Counted from the first letter of the stretch, positions 27,601 to 36,629 are shown. The stretch: DNA of 64,000 nucleotides from Aureliella helgolandensis (GCF_007752135.1 NZ_CP036298.1:5580859-5644858); one strand, 5' to 3'. Made by a program: numbers and translations. Notes: a model not told the origin generated them from the letters alone.

Positions 27601-27888
27601 AGCAGTCCACGGCTCTGATGAACGCTGCGTTGAATGTTTGAGCTGCATATATCGGATAAGTCGAGCATCTCGGATGTTTTCACTGCCGAAATATTCTGCA
27701 ATGTCGATAACTTCCTCACCGACATCAGTTGGAGGTTCACCTTGTCGCTCATTCGGAGATGGGCCTTCGATGCTGATGGAAACCAAATCGCTTTCTGATG
27801 ATAGGAGTTGAAGGCAGTGCCGAGCCGCCCACAAGTAATGAAATTGGTCTCCGTCACGACTATAGCGAACTAGGTTTGCATTCGACAT
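21607..27888 (-). CDS. Giant STAND ATPase with Cap4-like nuclease region (Avs-like)
   Basis: 2093 residues. Residues 1-130: region like the Cap4/DUF4297 dsDNA endonuclease, with RYSRDGDQFHYLWAARHC, acidic SISIEGPS (37-44), EEVIDIAEYF (58-67) and YMQLKHS (80-86), fitting a PD-(D/E)xK fold with Q-x-K. Residues 280-480: P-loop ATPase of the STAND/NACHT type with Walker A HASAGVGKT (285-293), Walker B LLCLVVDAAD (384-393) and the VRLVFLCRSH sensor region. The remaining 1600 residues are a helical-repeat-like array (TPR/ARM appearance), the usual ligand sensor. This layout matches Avs-type anti-phage NTPases, which recognise phage proteins and then cut DNA. Subtype not assigned. It lies beside a serine-recombinase element, a usual place for defence cargo. 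Confidence 0.8.
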   Translation of the reverse strand: MSNANLVRYSRDGDQFHYLWAARHCLQLLSSESDLVSISIEGPSPNERQGEPPTDVGEEVIDIAEYFGSENIRDARLIRYMQLKHSTQRSSEPWTASGLQKTVEGFAKRYKDLLQSFPADGLAAKLQFWFVTNRPIGSDFTDTVADAAARVAARNPNEFNKLERFVGLHGDELTAFSKLLHFKGRQDDYWDQRNILFQEVSGYLPGADVDAPTQLKELVTRRALSEGESNPIITKTDVLRALKTDEGRLFPANCQIEILDSAIPRAQEANLIRKIVEAQSPVIVHASAGVGKTVFATRISRGLPDGSTGILFDCFGNGQYRNSLGYRHRHKDALVQIANELAAKGLCHLLIPTDHDDVSSYMRAFIHRLKQAATKVRLANANGLLCLVVDAADNAQMAAEEIGESRSFVRDLIRTKVPDNVRLVFLCRSHRQNALDPPVESICCELEPFSRDETAAHLRQTFAEANEHDIGEFHGLSSHNPRVQALALSRNNALSETLRLLGPNPTTVDDTIGSLLEGAIAKLKDNIGPIEKVQIDKLCAGLAVMRPLVPIPILSQMSGVDEGAIKSFAVDLGRPLLVAGDTIQFLDEPAETWFREKFKPSTDEMEGYIAGLTPLAKTSAYAASVLPQLLLESGRFSELVELALTSAALPETSPLEKRDVELQRLQFALKACLRIQRHLDAAKLALKAGGEMAGDDRSRRLLQANTDLAAAFLDSELIQELVSRRTFGSGWIGAHHAYEASLLSGRRELLGDARSRLRMAYEWLRNWSQLPSNEREDEKVSDEDIVELTLADINIHGPESGAHNLRSWRPRDVAFRVGKLVTRRLIDHGRFNEVEALAQAAGNNLCLVLAIAVELRRVQCTPPINVTQRALRLVANSRIKLSDGHAWDDRESALNAVTAIVEAGLQLGTSTNIEASEILSRYLPADPPRVLASRFSKAGVPILRAYCLRAALQNQVLALRDLAHSELRAEIDKENQHSRSSDLQEFQEDIGALLPWYQLWASTLIGRVTKATLEDELKRTRQASNSAGKDSYRDDFHTSNEIALLWLDVLHRLDAVDSKTLAAFTEWKSGLKRPLFTPTLTTLARLCGQKESTKANAIDFAIEAFNLTKEERADAESKSEGYINAARSILLVSRTDAAAFFNEAVEVASKIGDENLGRWDSILDLADRAARCDRPSPETAYHFARCAELTYDYVVRDKHFNWEATIEALCGLCPASTLAILSRWRDRGFGSSERILPIAITQLIKGGVLGARDALPLIGFRANWRYDQLLDSALSECASIDESADTAAYVFRYMKFSGGDFSAVMRCTSKHGIELNDLDEITEFEEAKRLVVQRRESEAATELMSYTQAPPAWTWDAVFSSHNLAEPDGLVLAYRNFRKMETPWIHENFFKEAIARVPAGSEALFIEAFANVPDFELFHLREFLEVALIGWKDRPATRLALETTLKVFCRRYCMHVAKNRHYEVMPFTTACTLAGINESELVDAVLDAVGQSSALANSDRLFSLVGLLATKLSEDEALETLDFGLHLLTPILEDRDGDGPWSNELLPPTDTKVALAGYIWTSMAAPEAALRWEGSHVVLGLATLGRQDLISHIFNYAIKRQGVPFVDARLPFYGLHAFQWFLIGVARAATEFPEAFVPFADQIVDWAIKDQTHVLIRLLAARSALALMNNGGLADKNGLKDRLVNINQSPYPIVDSKTYDRGRTKTKVQTPTSDDDRFYFGFDIGPYWYAPIGEVFALSQDEIESEALKIIRNSFGSKASGRSDDDERSKRGLYEEGHTLHSHGSYPRVDNLHFYYSYHAMMMVAGNLLASTPTYRDSEYGEIDKFADRLDRHDLSRGDGRWLWDRRDPVPVARYSWQDRTKDDGTDYRITSDDFDEALNIGGMLNVWGTWTTTDSKFEQSNRVYSALVTPDKSHSLLRALGTAGNVYDYAIPNAGSDMEIDKFGFALKGWVVDHCRDQGLDGMDRWSGGISFPPPSPARFVVDLMSVTADLDDRFWRNSAASVVMASKVWGQYDEAKRHESSNPERGSLLQATLDFVVDLLARLGRDLIIEVQIDRRRQRRPYESSLENDNERIPTKAKLYLLGTDGQFRTL

Positions 27889-28866
27889 TTTTGACTTAAA
27901 CTAATAGGTACTCAGTCAAGGCACGAGCTTATGATGATCATGGATTGTTGACAAAAGTCACGGTGGACTTTTCGTCTTGGCAATAGTATCCCTTCGCAGG
28001 GCTTTGTTTTCGGTGTTCAAAAGTGATGCGTTGGTGGTTCACTGATTGAACGTTTCGCGCAGAAGGGCTGATTTTATGCCCTGCCTCCACGGATTCATTT
28101 TCCCGACGCAAAAAATATCATACCGTAACGCGCGGAGACGGGCGTCGCTCGCTGTTCTACTACCAGAAATGCTACCCACCGTGTCACAAAAGTACTTCAG
28201 GACGAGGTGGAACGCAATTTGTGCATTGTGCAGCGTGCAGCGTGCTACGGGCTGCCAAATCACATTCACGCCATGATCCAACCCTTGGTGCCGAATCGTG
28301 CTCAAGGCATACGGCACCGGTCGTCGGTAACGCGAACTGTTATGTGAAGTGGAATGGGTGGACCGGGCATCTTAATTGAGGTCGCTAAAGATATCCTTTG
28401 TCGAAGTCGCGGGATACTGCTGTCGCGGTCGGAAACCACTCCCGGCTGAGATGTCAATTTGACGATGGTAACTCGACAGCCATTGGCGTGCTGAAACGCC
28501 GGTCCCGTATTACACAGGAGGGCGTGTCATTAGCCGCAACCAGCCCATTCCAACACGCCCTCTGTCCGATAGATCAATAGCCCTTGACAATTACGACACG
28601 GTGCTGGGACTGCACTGACCACGGCAGCAGCCCTGGCATACTGGTTGCTGAGGTGTCTTTCACGGACAGTGGGAATGGCTAGGAACTTAGTCCAGCTGGC
28701 CGACAGAGAAATGCCCTACAACCAGCGAGCTAAATCCGGCAAGCCTACTGCGTACACCATGGGGCAGCGGTACGTCTCTAGCCAACAACTGTTGACTGCC
28801 AAGTTGACGTCGGATTTGAGTTAAGCCGTACTGAAAGTAACTTGTGTCGGGTTAAAAGGATACCAG
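27889..28866. other. 978-bp stretch without a supported gene
   Basis: Open frames are short and in conflict. Composition differs little from other intergenic DNA here. The 5' part holds the promoter of the giant ATPase. The TA-rich CTTAAACTAATAGGTACTC just upstream of its start could be a -10 region, but no clear -35 was fixed. Nothing else recognised. Confidence 0.45.
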
Positions 28867-29388
28867 CTATCTGCTCCCCCAGAATAATGCGTCCAAGTGC
28901 ACACGACTTGTTTTTCTTTCTGTCGCGACTTCAATAGCCAGCCTTTGGAATCGCTCGTTTATCTCTGGAGTTACATATTTCACTCCCAACCATCGCGGGA
29001 TCGACCGCTCGCTTGCTAGTTCCCGAATTGCATTCGCGGACAGAGAATCAAGGGGGATTTCAAATAATGCTTCCGCTTGAGCAAGTTCGAAATAGTTTGA
29101 TAGGTAGATATTGTAGAGCGATCCTCTCAAAAAAATATTCAGTACTTTACGGGCGACACCCCAATATCGAGCGCCAACGGGAAGCCCGTCGCACACAGAC
29201 TGAGTGTCGCGTTCCAACGCGAAAGTAAACTCTGCGTGATCAGCGGTGCCATACCTAGATAGCTCTACCTTGCTAAGGGCAGTACGTGCGGCAGCTACGA
29301 CCCCCTTGGTGCGAAGACCACGAACAGTTGACGCACCAACGCTACCGTAGGCGGTATATCGACGAATTATGTCTATATTTTCGTTCAT
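28867..29388 (-). CDS. Hypothetical protein (173 aa)
   Basis: 173 residues, mainly helical, soluble. Distinct parts: STVRGLRTKGVVAAARTALS, FALERDTQSVCDGLP, ARYWGVARKVLNIFLRG, YLSNYFELAQAEALFEIPLD. The Trp/Tyr-rich centre and the AIRELASERSIPRWLG end give it the look of a real folded protein. The pattern resembles small proteins annotated as hypothetical in many bacterial phyla, but I cannot name a family. It is isolated, with no operon partner, between the defence pair and the metal island. Confidence 0.65.
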   Translation of the reverse strand: MNENIDIIRRYTAYGSVGASTVRGLRTKGVVAAARTALSKVELSRYGTADHAEFTFALERDTQSVCDGLPVGARYWGVARKVLNIFLRGSLYNIYLSNYFELAQAEALFEIPLDSLSANAIRELASERSIPRWLGVKYVTPEINERFQRLAIEVATERKTSRVHLDALFWGSR

Positions 29389-30453
29389 TAGAGCCCAGTG
29401 TGGTGGGTTGAATTAATGGCGATTCTTGGTGCCGAACTCGCCAACTCTGCTGCACAACGTCGGTGTCTGATAGGCTAGATTTCTTCGACAGTCGTGTCAG
29501 CGCCGAACGGCTCAAAAAAATTTCTGAGCGGACTAGCACCGTAACGATCCTTTACTTTCGCCAGAAAAATTCACAGCAGCGCGATCCCGTAGGGTTTGCT
29601 TTGATAGTGATTCGCATTCAGGCTTCTTTAAACCGGTGACACGGGTGAGTCGCTTGGCAAGGTCGCGCACTTCCCAACCAGTGCCCTGAGTCCAACCGTC
29701 CCCGTCTCGCCAGCCATGAATGCGAATAGCTACCATGGTTGCAATTATAACAGCACGGCCGGCGGCTCGGGTTAAAGCTATCTGTTGCGGGAATGGGCTA
29801 AGTCTTCGCCAACTCAAGCAATGCAAACACTAGCCTACTGGGCTACACAGAACCGCTTCGAGAGTAGGGTTCGTTCCGGACACCGAAGCGAACCTGCTTG
29901 TTAACCCGATTCGTCCGGGAGAGCAGAGAGCGCGAGCATTTTGGGCCAGATTGGGTCCAGCTCGACCGATGAGCAGCGCGCTAAAACCGCAGGGACGGGT
30001 TCTCTGAATAGCAGGTTGTGAGAAAACCTTGCAAAAACCACTATAGAAATGCAAAACGCCGAGGCGAAATGCTCTCGGCGTCTTGAGTTAACTAGGTTGT
30101 CGTCGCTATTCCGCAGCGAAAACAAGCTCCTCCGGTAGGACTCGAAGGTAGTTTATCCACATAGGACTTGTATAGGAACAAGGTTGCTTTTGTGTTGGAA
30201 TCCCTGCATTTTACGCGAATTGTAGCGTTTTGCTAGGGCAGTCGTGTTGAGCATGGATTGGGCTCATATTGCCAACATTGCCCCGTTTTTGCCCCGCAAA
30301 TAACAGCCTATCGTCATACTGGATTCGGAAATATTCTGGCCCGAGACTTGACCATAAAACCGGCTCGGCTCCAGAACTAACTACACTAATTCCCCAGTTG
30401 GAAAGCATGACGATACACTTCGGCTGGACAGGTTTAAAATGTGTTTCGCGCGT
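29389..30453. other. 1-kb stretch, no confident gene
   Basis: A 67-codon minus-strand frame starting at ATG 29736 (IRIHGWRDGDGWTQGTGWEV) has a TATAAT about 15 bases upstream but no SD and no family. It may be a remnant. A good minus-strand terminator lies at 30056-30081. Other frames look like shadows. Confidence 0.4.
30056..30081 (-). terminator. Rho-independent terminator (minus strand)
   Basis: ACGCCGAG / CTCGGCGT, 8-bp perfect GC-rich stem with a 10-base loop. Read on the minus strand it is followed by TTTTGC. It probably ends transcription arriving from the csp-like gene about 370 bases upstream, which has no closer hairpin. Confidence 0.6.
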
Positions 30454-30786
30454 TTATGCAGCCATAGAAGAACAGCTTTCTTGGCATTTGCGACAGCACT
30501 TGACGCACTTTTCCATCCCGCCGACTTGTTCGCAACTGTCCGCACAAGCTTTGCAAATCTCGGCGCAGGCTCGACAATACAGGGCGTGGTGATCGCTGTT
30601 TCGACTCATGAAGTCAACACAGGCGTTACAGGCGGCTATGCAGTCGAGCATCAATTTGACATGGGTCTGCTCTACATGGTCACCACCTTCGGATAGGCAG
30701 TGGCTACATAACATGTTTGCGCAGGTTACTTGGCACTCTTGACAGTTCGCGAGGCACTGTTTCATAGAAGCGGTTGCCGTACTCAT
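30454..30786 (-). CDS. csp: Four-helix-bundle copper storage protein (Csp3-like)
   Basis: 110 residues with 19 cysteines arranged as CxxC and CxxxC along helices: [58 protein letters not shown]. This is the DUF326/Csp pattern, in which cysteines line the core of a four-helix bundle and bind many Cu(I) ions. There is no signal peptide or Tat motif, so it is of the cytosolic Csp3 kind. It is divergent from copA with a CsoR-like box between (30854-30870), so both are probably induced by copper together. It buffers excess Cu(I) until CopA exports it. Confidence 0.92.
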   Translation of the reverse strand: MSTATASMKQCLANCQECQVTCANMLCSHCLSEGGDHVEQTHVKLMLDCIAACNACVDFMSRNSDHHALYCRACAEICKACADSCEQVGGMEKCVKCCRKCQESCSSMAA

Positions 30787-30853
30787 TTCTTGTTCTCCTT
30801 ATGGAAACTCGGTTGCGGCCCAGTTGCCGCTGGAAATCCGGAATGCAACTTGC

Positions 30854-30870
30854 ATACCAGTATGGGGTAT
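30854..30870. promoter_or_regulatory. CsoR-like operator between csp and copA
   Basis: ATACCAGTATGGGGTAT, of the form RTACC-N7-GGTAY, the same arrangement as the known B. subtilis copZA CsoR site. It lies 38 bases before the copA start and 67 bases before the csp start, so one site can control both. Copper binding to CsoR would release it. Confidence 0.7.
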
Positions 30871-30907
30871 ATTGCCGGTTGCCAATTTGTCAGCAAAGGA
30901 AAAGGTT

Positions 30908-33298
30908 ATGGTCTCAACGAAAGTCACTGCCACAGATCCGGTCTGCGGAATGACTGTGAATCCAGGTGAAGCACTCCACAGTGAACATGAGGGTAGGCCA
31001 TATTATTTTTGTAGCGCCGGATGTCAAAGAAAATTTGAAGAAGATCCGAGTGGTGTTTTGACCGACAGAGCGGACAAAGACTCAGCTAAGAAATATGAAA
31101 CGAAGGAAGACGCTTCGTGTTGCAGCAGCGGTAAACATGGTGGCTCGTCGACCATGGCGAACGATTGGAAGTCAGACTCCAAAGCAATCTACACTTGCCC
31201 CATGCACCCGGAGATCGAACAAATAGGTCCAGGTGATTGCCCAATCTGCGGGATGGACCTGGAACCGAAGGTCATCGACTTTGCGGACAGCGGAGACGGC
31301 GAACAGTATGCTGGCATGAAGCGTCGCTTTTGGATCGGAGTTGCTCTATCCGTGCCGCTACTGGTGATCGCGATGGGTCCCATGGTGGGTTTACAAGTTG
31401 CGGAATGGATGGGTAACGCAGCGTTTGGATGGCTGCAGCTTGCTTTGGCCACGCCGGTAGTATTCTGGTGTGGGTGGCCATTGCTGGTACGCGGGGCGAA
31501 GTCGTTTCTCAGCTTGAATTTGAACATGTTCTCGCTGATTGCGGTCGGAACCCTGGCGGCCTATCTGTTTAGTCTGGTCGTTGTCTTGCTGCCAAGCGTG
31601 ATACCTGAAGCATTCTTCGAAAATGGCGTGCCACCGCTGTACTTTGAGGCAGCCGCTGTGATCATCACGCTGGTCTTACTTGGCCAAGTGTTGGAGCTGC
31701 GCGCTCGCCAGCAAACTGGCGGTGCAATTCGAGCTCTGATGCAGCTCACACCGGAAACGGCCCATCGTATCGTCGACGGTGGCGAAGAGGAAGTCTCGCT
31801 GGATTCCGTTCGCAAGGGCGACCGCCTGCGAGTGCGACCCGGCGAGAAGGTTCCGGTGGATGGTCGTGTCGTCAGTGGCTCAAGCAACGTGGATGAGTCG
31901 ATGCTGACGGGCGAACCCATTCCGGTGAGCAAAAGTGAGGGTGATGAAGTCACGGGAGGGACGCTGAACCAGACGGGTGCGTTGGTGATGGAAGCCGTGG
32001 GAGTGGGTGCTGACACTGTGCTGCACCGCATTGTTCAGATGGTTGCCGACGCTCAGCGAAGCCGTGCTCCAATCCAAAAGCTTGTCGATGTCGTAGCGCG
32101 TTACTTTGTCCCCGCCGTGATCCTTTGTTCGATTCTGACCTTCATTGGTTGGGCTCTGCTCGGCCCCCAACCGCAACTTGCACATGCATTTGTGGCTGCA
32201 GTGGCAGTGCTGATCATTGCTTGCCCTTGCGCTCTAGGGCTTGCAACTCCCATGTCCGTCATGGTCGGCGTTGGTCGCGGCGCGAGAGAAGGCGTATTGA
32301 TCAAGAACGCAGAAGTCTTGGAAGTCATGGAAAAAATTGACACAGTTGTGGTCGACAAGACCGGGACGCTGACTCAAGGGCGACCCGAAGTGTCCGCGAT
32401 TGAAATCTTTGGAGAATGGAAACAAGCCGACGTACTTGGACTTGCTGCGGCGGTCGAAAGTCAAAGCGAACATCCGTTGGCTCAAGCCGTAGTGCGACGG
32501 GTCAAAGCGGATAATCTCTCGTTCCCGGAAGCAAGTGACTTCGAAAGTATTACGGGCGGCGGCGTGCGCGCCCGCGTCGATGGTCACGCCGTGTTGATCG
32601 GCAAGGCCGACCTGCTGGAAGAACAATCGGTATCGGAAGTTTCGGCTGGAAAAGTGAATGCTGCTCAACATCAATCCCAAGGTGCAACGGTTGTTTTCGT
32701 CGCGATCGACGGAAAACTTGCGGCAATGGTGGCTATCACCGACCCAATTAAAGAAAGTACGCCAGCCGCTTTGGAGACATTGCATGGGCTCGGACTTAGA
32801 GTCATCATGCTCACCGGAGATGCCGAACCGACGGCCCGAGCTGTGGCAGAGAGGCTCGGCATTGATGAATTTCATGCTGGCGTCTCTCCTGAGAACAAGC
32901 ATAAGTTCGTGAAGCGTTTGAAAAATGAAGGCAAAGTCGTAGCGATGGCAGGTGACGGGATCAACGATGCTCCTGCTTTAGCTGAAGCCGATGTCGGCAT
33001 TGCGATGGGCACTGGAACAGGCGTAGCGATTGAATCAGCCGGTGTCACTTTGGTTGGTGGAGATTTGCGCGGCGTGGCGGCAGCCAACAGTTTGAGTCGC
33101 AAAACGATGAGCAACATTCGCCAGAACTTGTTCTTCGCTTTCATTTATAACGCGCTCGGAATCCCAGTTGCGGCGGGGTTGCTCTACCCGTTCTTTGGTG
33201 TTTTGCTGAGCCCAATGATTGCTGCGGCAGCCATGAGTTTTAGTAGCGTTTCAGTTATTGCCAACGCACTGCGACTGCGCTCGGCGGAATTAACATGA
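30908..33298 (+). CDS. copA: Copper-exporting P1B-type ATPase
   Basis: 796 residues from ATG 30908 (SD AGGAAAAGG). Domain order: YHS domain (residues 10-50, DPVCGMTV and YYFCSAGC); Cys-rich link (CCSSG); heavy-metal-binding domain (95-120, YTCPMHPE to CPICGMDL); then the P-type core with TGEP, the CPC metal site in [15 protein letters not shown] phosphorylation site, and [20 protein letters not shown]. The classic N-terminal CxxC ferredoxin-like HMA domain is absent and replaced by YHS plus HMBD. It exports Cu(I) from cytosol to periplasm at the cost of ATP. It opens a plus-strand cluster with tolC, the multicopper oxidase and csoR. Confidence 0.96.
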   Translation: MVSTKVTATDPVCGMTVNPGEALHSEHEGRPYYFCSAGCQRKFEEDPSGVLTDRADKDSAKKYETKEDASCCSSGKHGGSSTMANDWKSDSKAIYTCPMHPEIEQIGPGDCPICGMDLEPKVIDFADSGDGEQYAGMKRRFWIGVALSVPLLVIAMGPMVGLQVAEWMGNAAFGWLQLALATPVVFWCGWPLLVRGAKSFLSLNLNMFSLIAVGTLAAYLFSLVVVLLPSVIPEAFFENGVPPLYFEAAAVIITLVLLGQVLELRARQQTGGAIRALMQLTPETAHRIVDGGEEEVSLDSVRKGDRLRVRPGEKVPVDGRVVSGSSNVDESMLTGEPIPVSKSEGDEVTGGTLNQTGALVMEAVGVGADTVLHRIVQMVADAQRSRAPIQKLVDVVARYFVPAVILCSILTFIGWALLGPQPQLAHAFVAAVAVLIIACPCALGLATPMSVMVGVGRGAREGVLIKNAEVLEVMEKIDTVVVDKTGTLTQGRPEVSAIEIFGEWKQADVLGLAAAVESQSEHPLAQAVVRRVKADNLSFPEASDFESITGGGVRARVDGHAVLIGKADLLEEQSVSEVSAGKVNAAQHQSQGATVVFVAIDGKLAAMVAITDPIKESTPAALETLHGLGLRVIMLTGDAEPTARAVAERLGIDEFHAGVSPENKHKFVKRLKNEGKVVAMAGDGINDAPALAEADVGIAMGTGTGVAIESAGVTLVGGDLRGVAAANSLSRKTMSNIRQNLFFAFIYNALGIPVAAGLLYPFFGVLLSPMIAAAAMSFSSVSVIANALRLRSAELT

Positions 33299-33374
33299 TG
33301 TCGGCAAAGTTCACCGAATCAGTTTAAAGACACTATTCGACCAATTCCAATTCTTTTAATTCTGCGATATTCCT

Positions 33375-33391
33375 GTACCCCATGCAGGTAT
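33375..33391. promoter_or_regulatory. CsoR-like operator before tolC-1
   Basis: GTACCCCATGCAGGTAT fits RTACC-N7-GGTAY and lies 64 bases before the tolC-family start. It gives the outer-membrane gene its own copper-responsive promoter, separate from copA. Confidence 0.65.
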
Positions 33392-33454
33392 GCGTTCGAT
33401 GAGTCTAGCAGGGCAAGGATGCCATCGATCCGCAGTTGAAGGAACAACGCAAAA

Positions 33455-34888
33455 ATGAAGTGCAAGCATTCCCGAATCCGCAAGTTGTTGACGCTAGCAT
33501 TGTCCGCGTCGGCTTCCATGGCCTCGGCACAACAGGCGCATTTTAGCGACGGCAGCGCCCGCTCGATGACGATGCCCGCCGATCGTCGCGTGTTGCCAGA
33601 AAGCGAACTCCCTCCGCTGCCCGAAGTGCCAACTGGCTTCTTCGACTCTGGTCTCAGCGAAACCGCAAACCAATCCAGCTATACGCTCGATTATTTGCTT
33701 CAGTTGGCGGCAGCCAACAATCCCACTATCCGCCAGGCGCGGCGCCAGATTTCCGGCGAAACAGCCAAAGCACTGCAGGCCGGCTTGTATCCAAATCCAA
33801 TCTTGATGTATGTCGGGGAAAAAATAAACAGCGACGGGAGCGCGGGTGAGTTTCAGGGATTTGAAATACAGCAACGCTTTGTGACCGCCAATAAATTGCA
33901 ATTGAGTCGCTTGAAGTACCGTCAGCGGGCTCAAGTCGCCGAGCATCTGGCGATCGCTCAGCAATACCGCGTCAGCAATGATATTCAAAAGCACTTCTAT
34001 CAGACGCTGGCGGCATCGGAGCGATTGGATATGCGGCGGGAGTTACTTAAGACGGCCGAAGACACTAGTGTTACCGCACGGGAGTTGTATAACCAAGGTC
34101 AGACGACGCTGCCCGGCATTCGACGCGCCAACATCGATTTGCAACAACATCGCTTGGATCTGCTCAATGCAGAGAATGAATTCGCCGAAGCATTTCGTAA
34201 ACTGACTGCTGTAATCGGCTGCGATATATCTCTTGGGTATATCGACGGAAACCTGCGTCCCCAACGGGCGCTTCCCACTTTCGATGCCGTCTATGCCGAG
34301 TTGATTGACAATAGCCCCGAGGTGTTGGCAGCCCGAGCCAAATTGGCGGCTGACCATACCGCCGTACGTCGCGAATCAGTGCAGTGGGTTCCAGATATCG
34401 TTGTTCAAGGGGGCCCGGGCTATAACTTTTCCAATTATGACCCTGTGTATAATGCAAGCGTACGACTTGAATTGCCCATTTATGACCGGAATCAGGGGAC
34501 GATTCTTCAAGCGCGAAATGATTTGGCTCGTCAGCGGGAGGAAATTCGTCGGATCGAACTGCTCTTGCGTGAGCGTTTGGCAATGGCTTACCGCACCTAT
34601 GCAACTTCTTTGCAGCATGCCACGGAATACGAGGGAGTGATCATCCCGGAGCGACAGCGGGCTTATGAAGAACTGCTACAAAGTTACAAAGAAAATCGAG
34701 TTGACTGGCCTGAAATACTGGATGCGCAAACCGCTTTGTTTACTGCGAGGCTTCAACAAATTGATCAGTTTCGTGATGTGCGAATTCAGGAAACGCTTAT
34801 CGATGGCTTCCTGCTCGAAGGTGGCTTGATGGCCGCCGAAAGTTCCACGCCTCCAGGGCATATCGATTCCGTTCCAAAGCCCAGATAG
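33455..34888 (+). CDS. TolC-family outer-membrane efflux protein (CusC-like)
   Basis: 477 residues. Signal peptide (LLTLALSASASMASAQQ). Two OEP repeats: the first from about residue 75 (YTLDYLLQLAAANNPTIRQA), the second from about 270 with SPEVLAARAKLAADHTAVRR and a long helix ending near 450. A duplicate-strand feature typical of TolC (FNYGPGYNFS-like GGPGYNFSNYDP, LELPIYDRNQGTI) is present. It would form the trimeric exit channel for one of the RND pumps downstream. It stands apart from its RND genes, in the copA cluster under a CsoR box, so it could serve several pumps. A second TolC is at 48750. Confidence 0.92.
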   Translation: MKCKHSRIRKLLTLALSASASMASAQQAHFSDGSARSMTMPADRRVLPESELPPLPEVPTGFFDSGLSETANQSSYTLDYLLQLAAANNPTIRQARRQISGETAKALQAGLYPNPILMYVGEKINSDGSAGEFQGFEIQQRFVTANKLQLSRLKYRQRAQVAEHLAIAQQYRVSNDIQKHFYQTLAASERLDMRRELLKTAEDTSVTARELYNQGQTTLPGIRRANIDLQQHRLDLLNAENEFAEAFRKLTAVIGCDISLGYIDGNLRPQRALPTFDAVYAELIDNSPEVLAARAKLAADHTAVRRESVQWVPDIVVQGGPGYNFSNYDPVYNASVRLELPIYDRNQGTILQARNDLARQREEIRRIELLLRERLAMAYRTYATSLQHATEYEGVIIPERQRAYEELLQSYKENRVDWPEILDAQTALFTARLQQIDQFRDVRIQETLIDGFLLEGGLMAAESSTPPGHIDSVPKPR

Positions 34889-34924
34889 GAATATGGCGAA
34901 TGCGAGCGAAGAGTGGGAGATGAT

Positions 34925-34956
34925 AAAGTGTCTCTGGTCTCTTCAATAGACACTTT
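34925..34956 (+). terminator. Hairpin between tolC and the multicopper oxidase
   Basis: AAAGTGTCT and AGACACTTT form a perfect 9-bp stem with a 14-base loop, followed by T-rich sequence. It may end or attenuate transcription between the two genes. AT-rich, so moderate strength. Confidence 0.4.
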
Positions 34957-34980
34957 TCAGACGTGACAATTGGAGCTCCT

Positions 34981-36501
34981 ATGACACCAGACGAAGATCG
35001 CCGTCAGTTTTTGAAGCTTGGTTCCTTGGTTGCCGCTGGTGGATTGCTGGCAGGTAAATCTGCAGCTCAGCAGCCTCCGAGTGCTGCTGGCCCGCCGGTT
35101 CCCATGGCTGGCAGTCATGCTGGCCACGAGTCGGCACCGCAACCACAAATCCCCGCCGATTCCGATGTCAAAGCAGAGTATGATGGATTTTCACGCTTCA
35201 AACCTAGTCGAGGCAATGACCCCGACTCGGAGTTCTATCTTGGGAAGCGTGTGCCGGGCTTTCGTAGCGTTGAGGCTGGGCCGGCTCCGTTTGAAGCGCC
35301 TGACCTAACCAAATTGCCTTGGAAAATGGTGAATGGCGCTAAGGAGTTTCATTTGGTTCCAATGGCTGTTGAACGTGAGTTCCTGCCTGGCTACAAAATG
35401 AACGTTTATGGCTACAACGACACCATGCCTGGACCTACGATCGAGGTCAACCAAGGCGACCGCGTGCGCATCATCGTCACCAACGAACTTCCCGAATCGA
35501 CGACCGTGCACTGGCATGGCTTTGAACTGCCAGTTCAATACGATGGTAGTGAGACTCTAACGCAGAACCCCATCGAACCGGGCAAATCGTTTGTCTACGA
35601 ATTTGACATCCATGAAGAGGGGACGTTCTTCTATCACGCACACGTGCCCATGCAAGAGGCTTTTGGGAGCGTCGGTTGGTTCATTGTCCATCCGCGCAAA
35701 GTATTCGACCCACCAGTTGATCGCGATTTCGGTTTGATCTTCCAGAATTTCTTTATTGAACCGAATCAAACGATCGCCGACAGTTGGCGGATGGATTGGA
35801 ACTGGCACACGATCAATGGTCGCAGTGGCCCCTATACGACGCCACTGGTGGTCAAACACGGTGAGCGAGTCAGAGTTCGACTCATGAATTTTGCGCCCAT
35901 GCAGCATCACCCCATTCACCTACACGGACATACATTCTGGGTGACCGGCCATGAAGGAGCACGGGCTCCCAAAACTGCTTGGATACCTCGCAACAACGTG
36001 TTGGTTGGTATCGCACAGGCGACCGACTTCGAGTTCGTTGCCAATAACCCTGGCGACTGGATGTTCCATTGTCACATGGTTCACCACATGATGAATCACA
36101 TGACACGACAAGTGGGTCCGCGCATTCGCAAGAATGTTTCGGTGGACCAATATCTGGCCAACACCGCCACACGACCCCCAGTGGATGCCAGCAGGGACGA
36201 TCCAGGCTTTGCGACTCCAGGCTATCCGCAAGAAATGAAATCCATGAATATGTCCGATTCGATGATGGAGACCATTTGGAATCGTCGCGAAGTACAGGGG
36301 ATGCGAGCGATGTGGCCGATGTCGATCATGGGCCTGATGACCGCGTTGCGCGTGCTTCCAGAGGACTTGTACCACAAGGTCATGGAGACAGATGAGCCCG
36401 TGGACAAAGGGAGCGTCTTTGAGGAGATCGTGCGCCGGTTCGGAAATCCAGACGACTACGAGCCTGGAAAAATGAAAATGATGCCAGGCATGAAAATGTA
36501 A
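34981..36501 (+). CDS. Tat-exported multicopper oxidase (Cu(I) oxidase)
   Basis: 506 residues from ATG 34981 (GGAG 6 bases upstream). N-terminal Tat signal: DRRQFLKLGS then a hydrophobic stretch to about residue 30. Cupredoxin domains with all copper motifs: HWHG (177-180), YHAH (218-221), HPIHLHGH (310-317) and HCHMVHHMMNH (363-373), so T1 and the T2/T3 cluster are complete. The C-terminus is Met-rich (PGKMKMMPGMKM), as in CueO-type enzymes that bind Cu(I). It oxidises Cu(I) to Cu(II) in the periplasm with oxygen. It is the gene before csoR in the copper cluster; manganese oxidation is a less likely alternative. Confidence 0.93.
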   Translation: MTPDEDRRQFLKLGSLVAAGGLLAGKSAAQQPPSAAGPPVPMAGSHAGHESAPQPQIPADSDVKAEYDGFSRFKPSRGNDPDSEFYLGKRVPGFRSVEAGPAPFEAPDLTKLPWKMVNGAKEFHLVPMAVEREFLPGYKMNVYGYNDTMPGPTIEVNQGDRVRIIVTNELPESTTVHWHGFELPVQYDGSETLTQNPIEPGKSFVYEFDIHEEGTFFYHAHVPMQEAFGSVGWFIVHPRKVFDPPVDRDFGLIFQNFFIEPNQTIADSWRMDWNWHTINGRSGPYTTPLVVKHGERVRVRLMNFAPMQHHPIHLHGHTFWVTGHEGARAPKTAWIPRNNVLVGIAQATDFEFVANNPGDWMFHCHMVHHMMNHMTRQVGPRIRKNVSVDQYLANTATRPPVDASRDDPGFATPGYPQEMKSMNMSDSMMETIWNRREVQGMRAMWPMSIMGLMTALRVLPEDLYHKVMETDEPVDKGSVFEEIVRRFGNPDDYEPGKMKMMPGMKM

Positions 36502-36502
36502 G

Positions 36503-36546
36503 CTCAGCCGCACAGCCGACTGTTCCCCCACCACGGCTGACACTTT
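36503..36546 (+). terminator. Possible terminator after the oxidase gene
   Basis: CAGCCG and CGGCTG halves (near 36513 and 36534) enclose a C-rich loop, followed by CACTTTTAAG. Stem of about 6 bp plus a short T-run. Confidence 0.35.
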
Positions 36547-36629
36547 TAAGTTTGGCTGATATAATCGGGTTTTCCCTCATTCGGACGTGGGAATTCATCC
36601 CCTCCAATTGCTAGACGATGTAGTTCCGG

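Noticed and set aside
29533-29826. 97-codon minus-strand frame
   Set aside because: A part from 29736 looks somewhat protein-like, but there is no SD, no family and no neighbour to support it.
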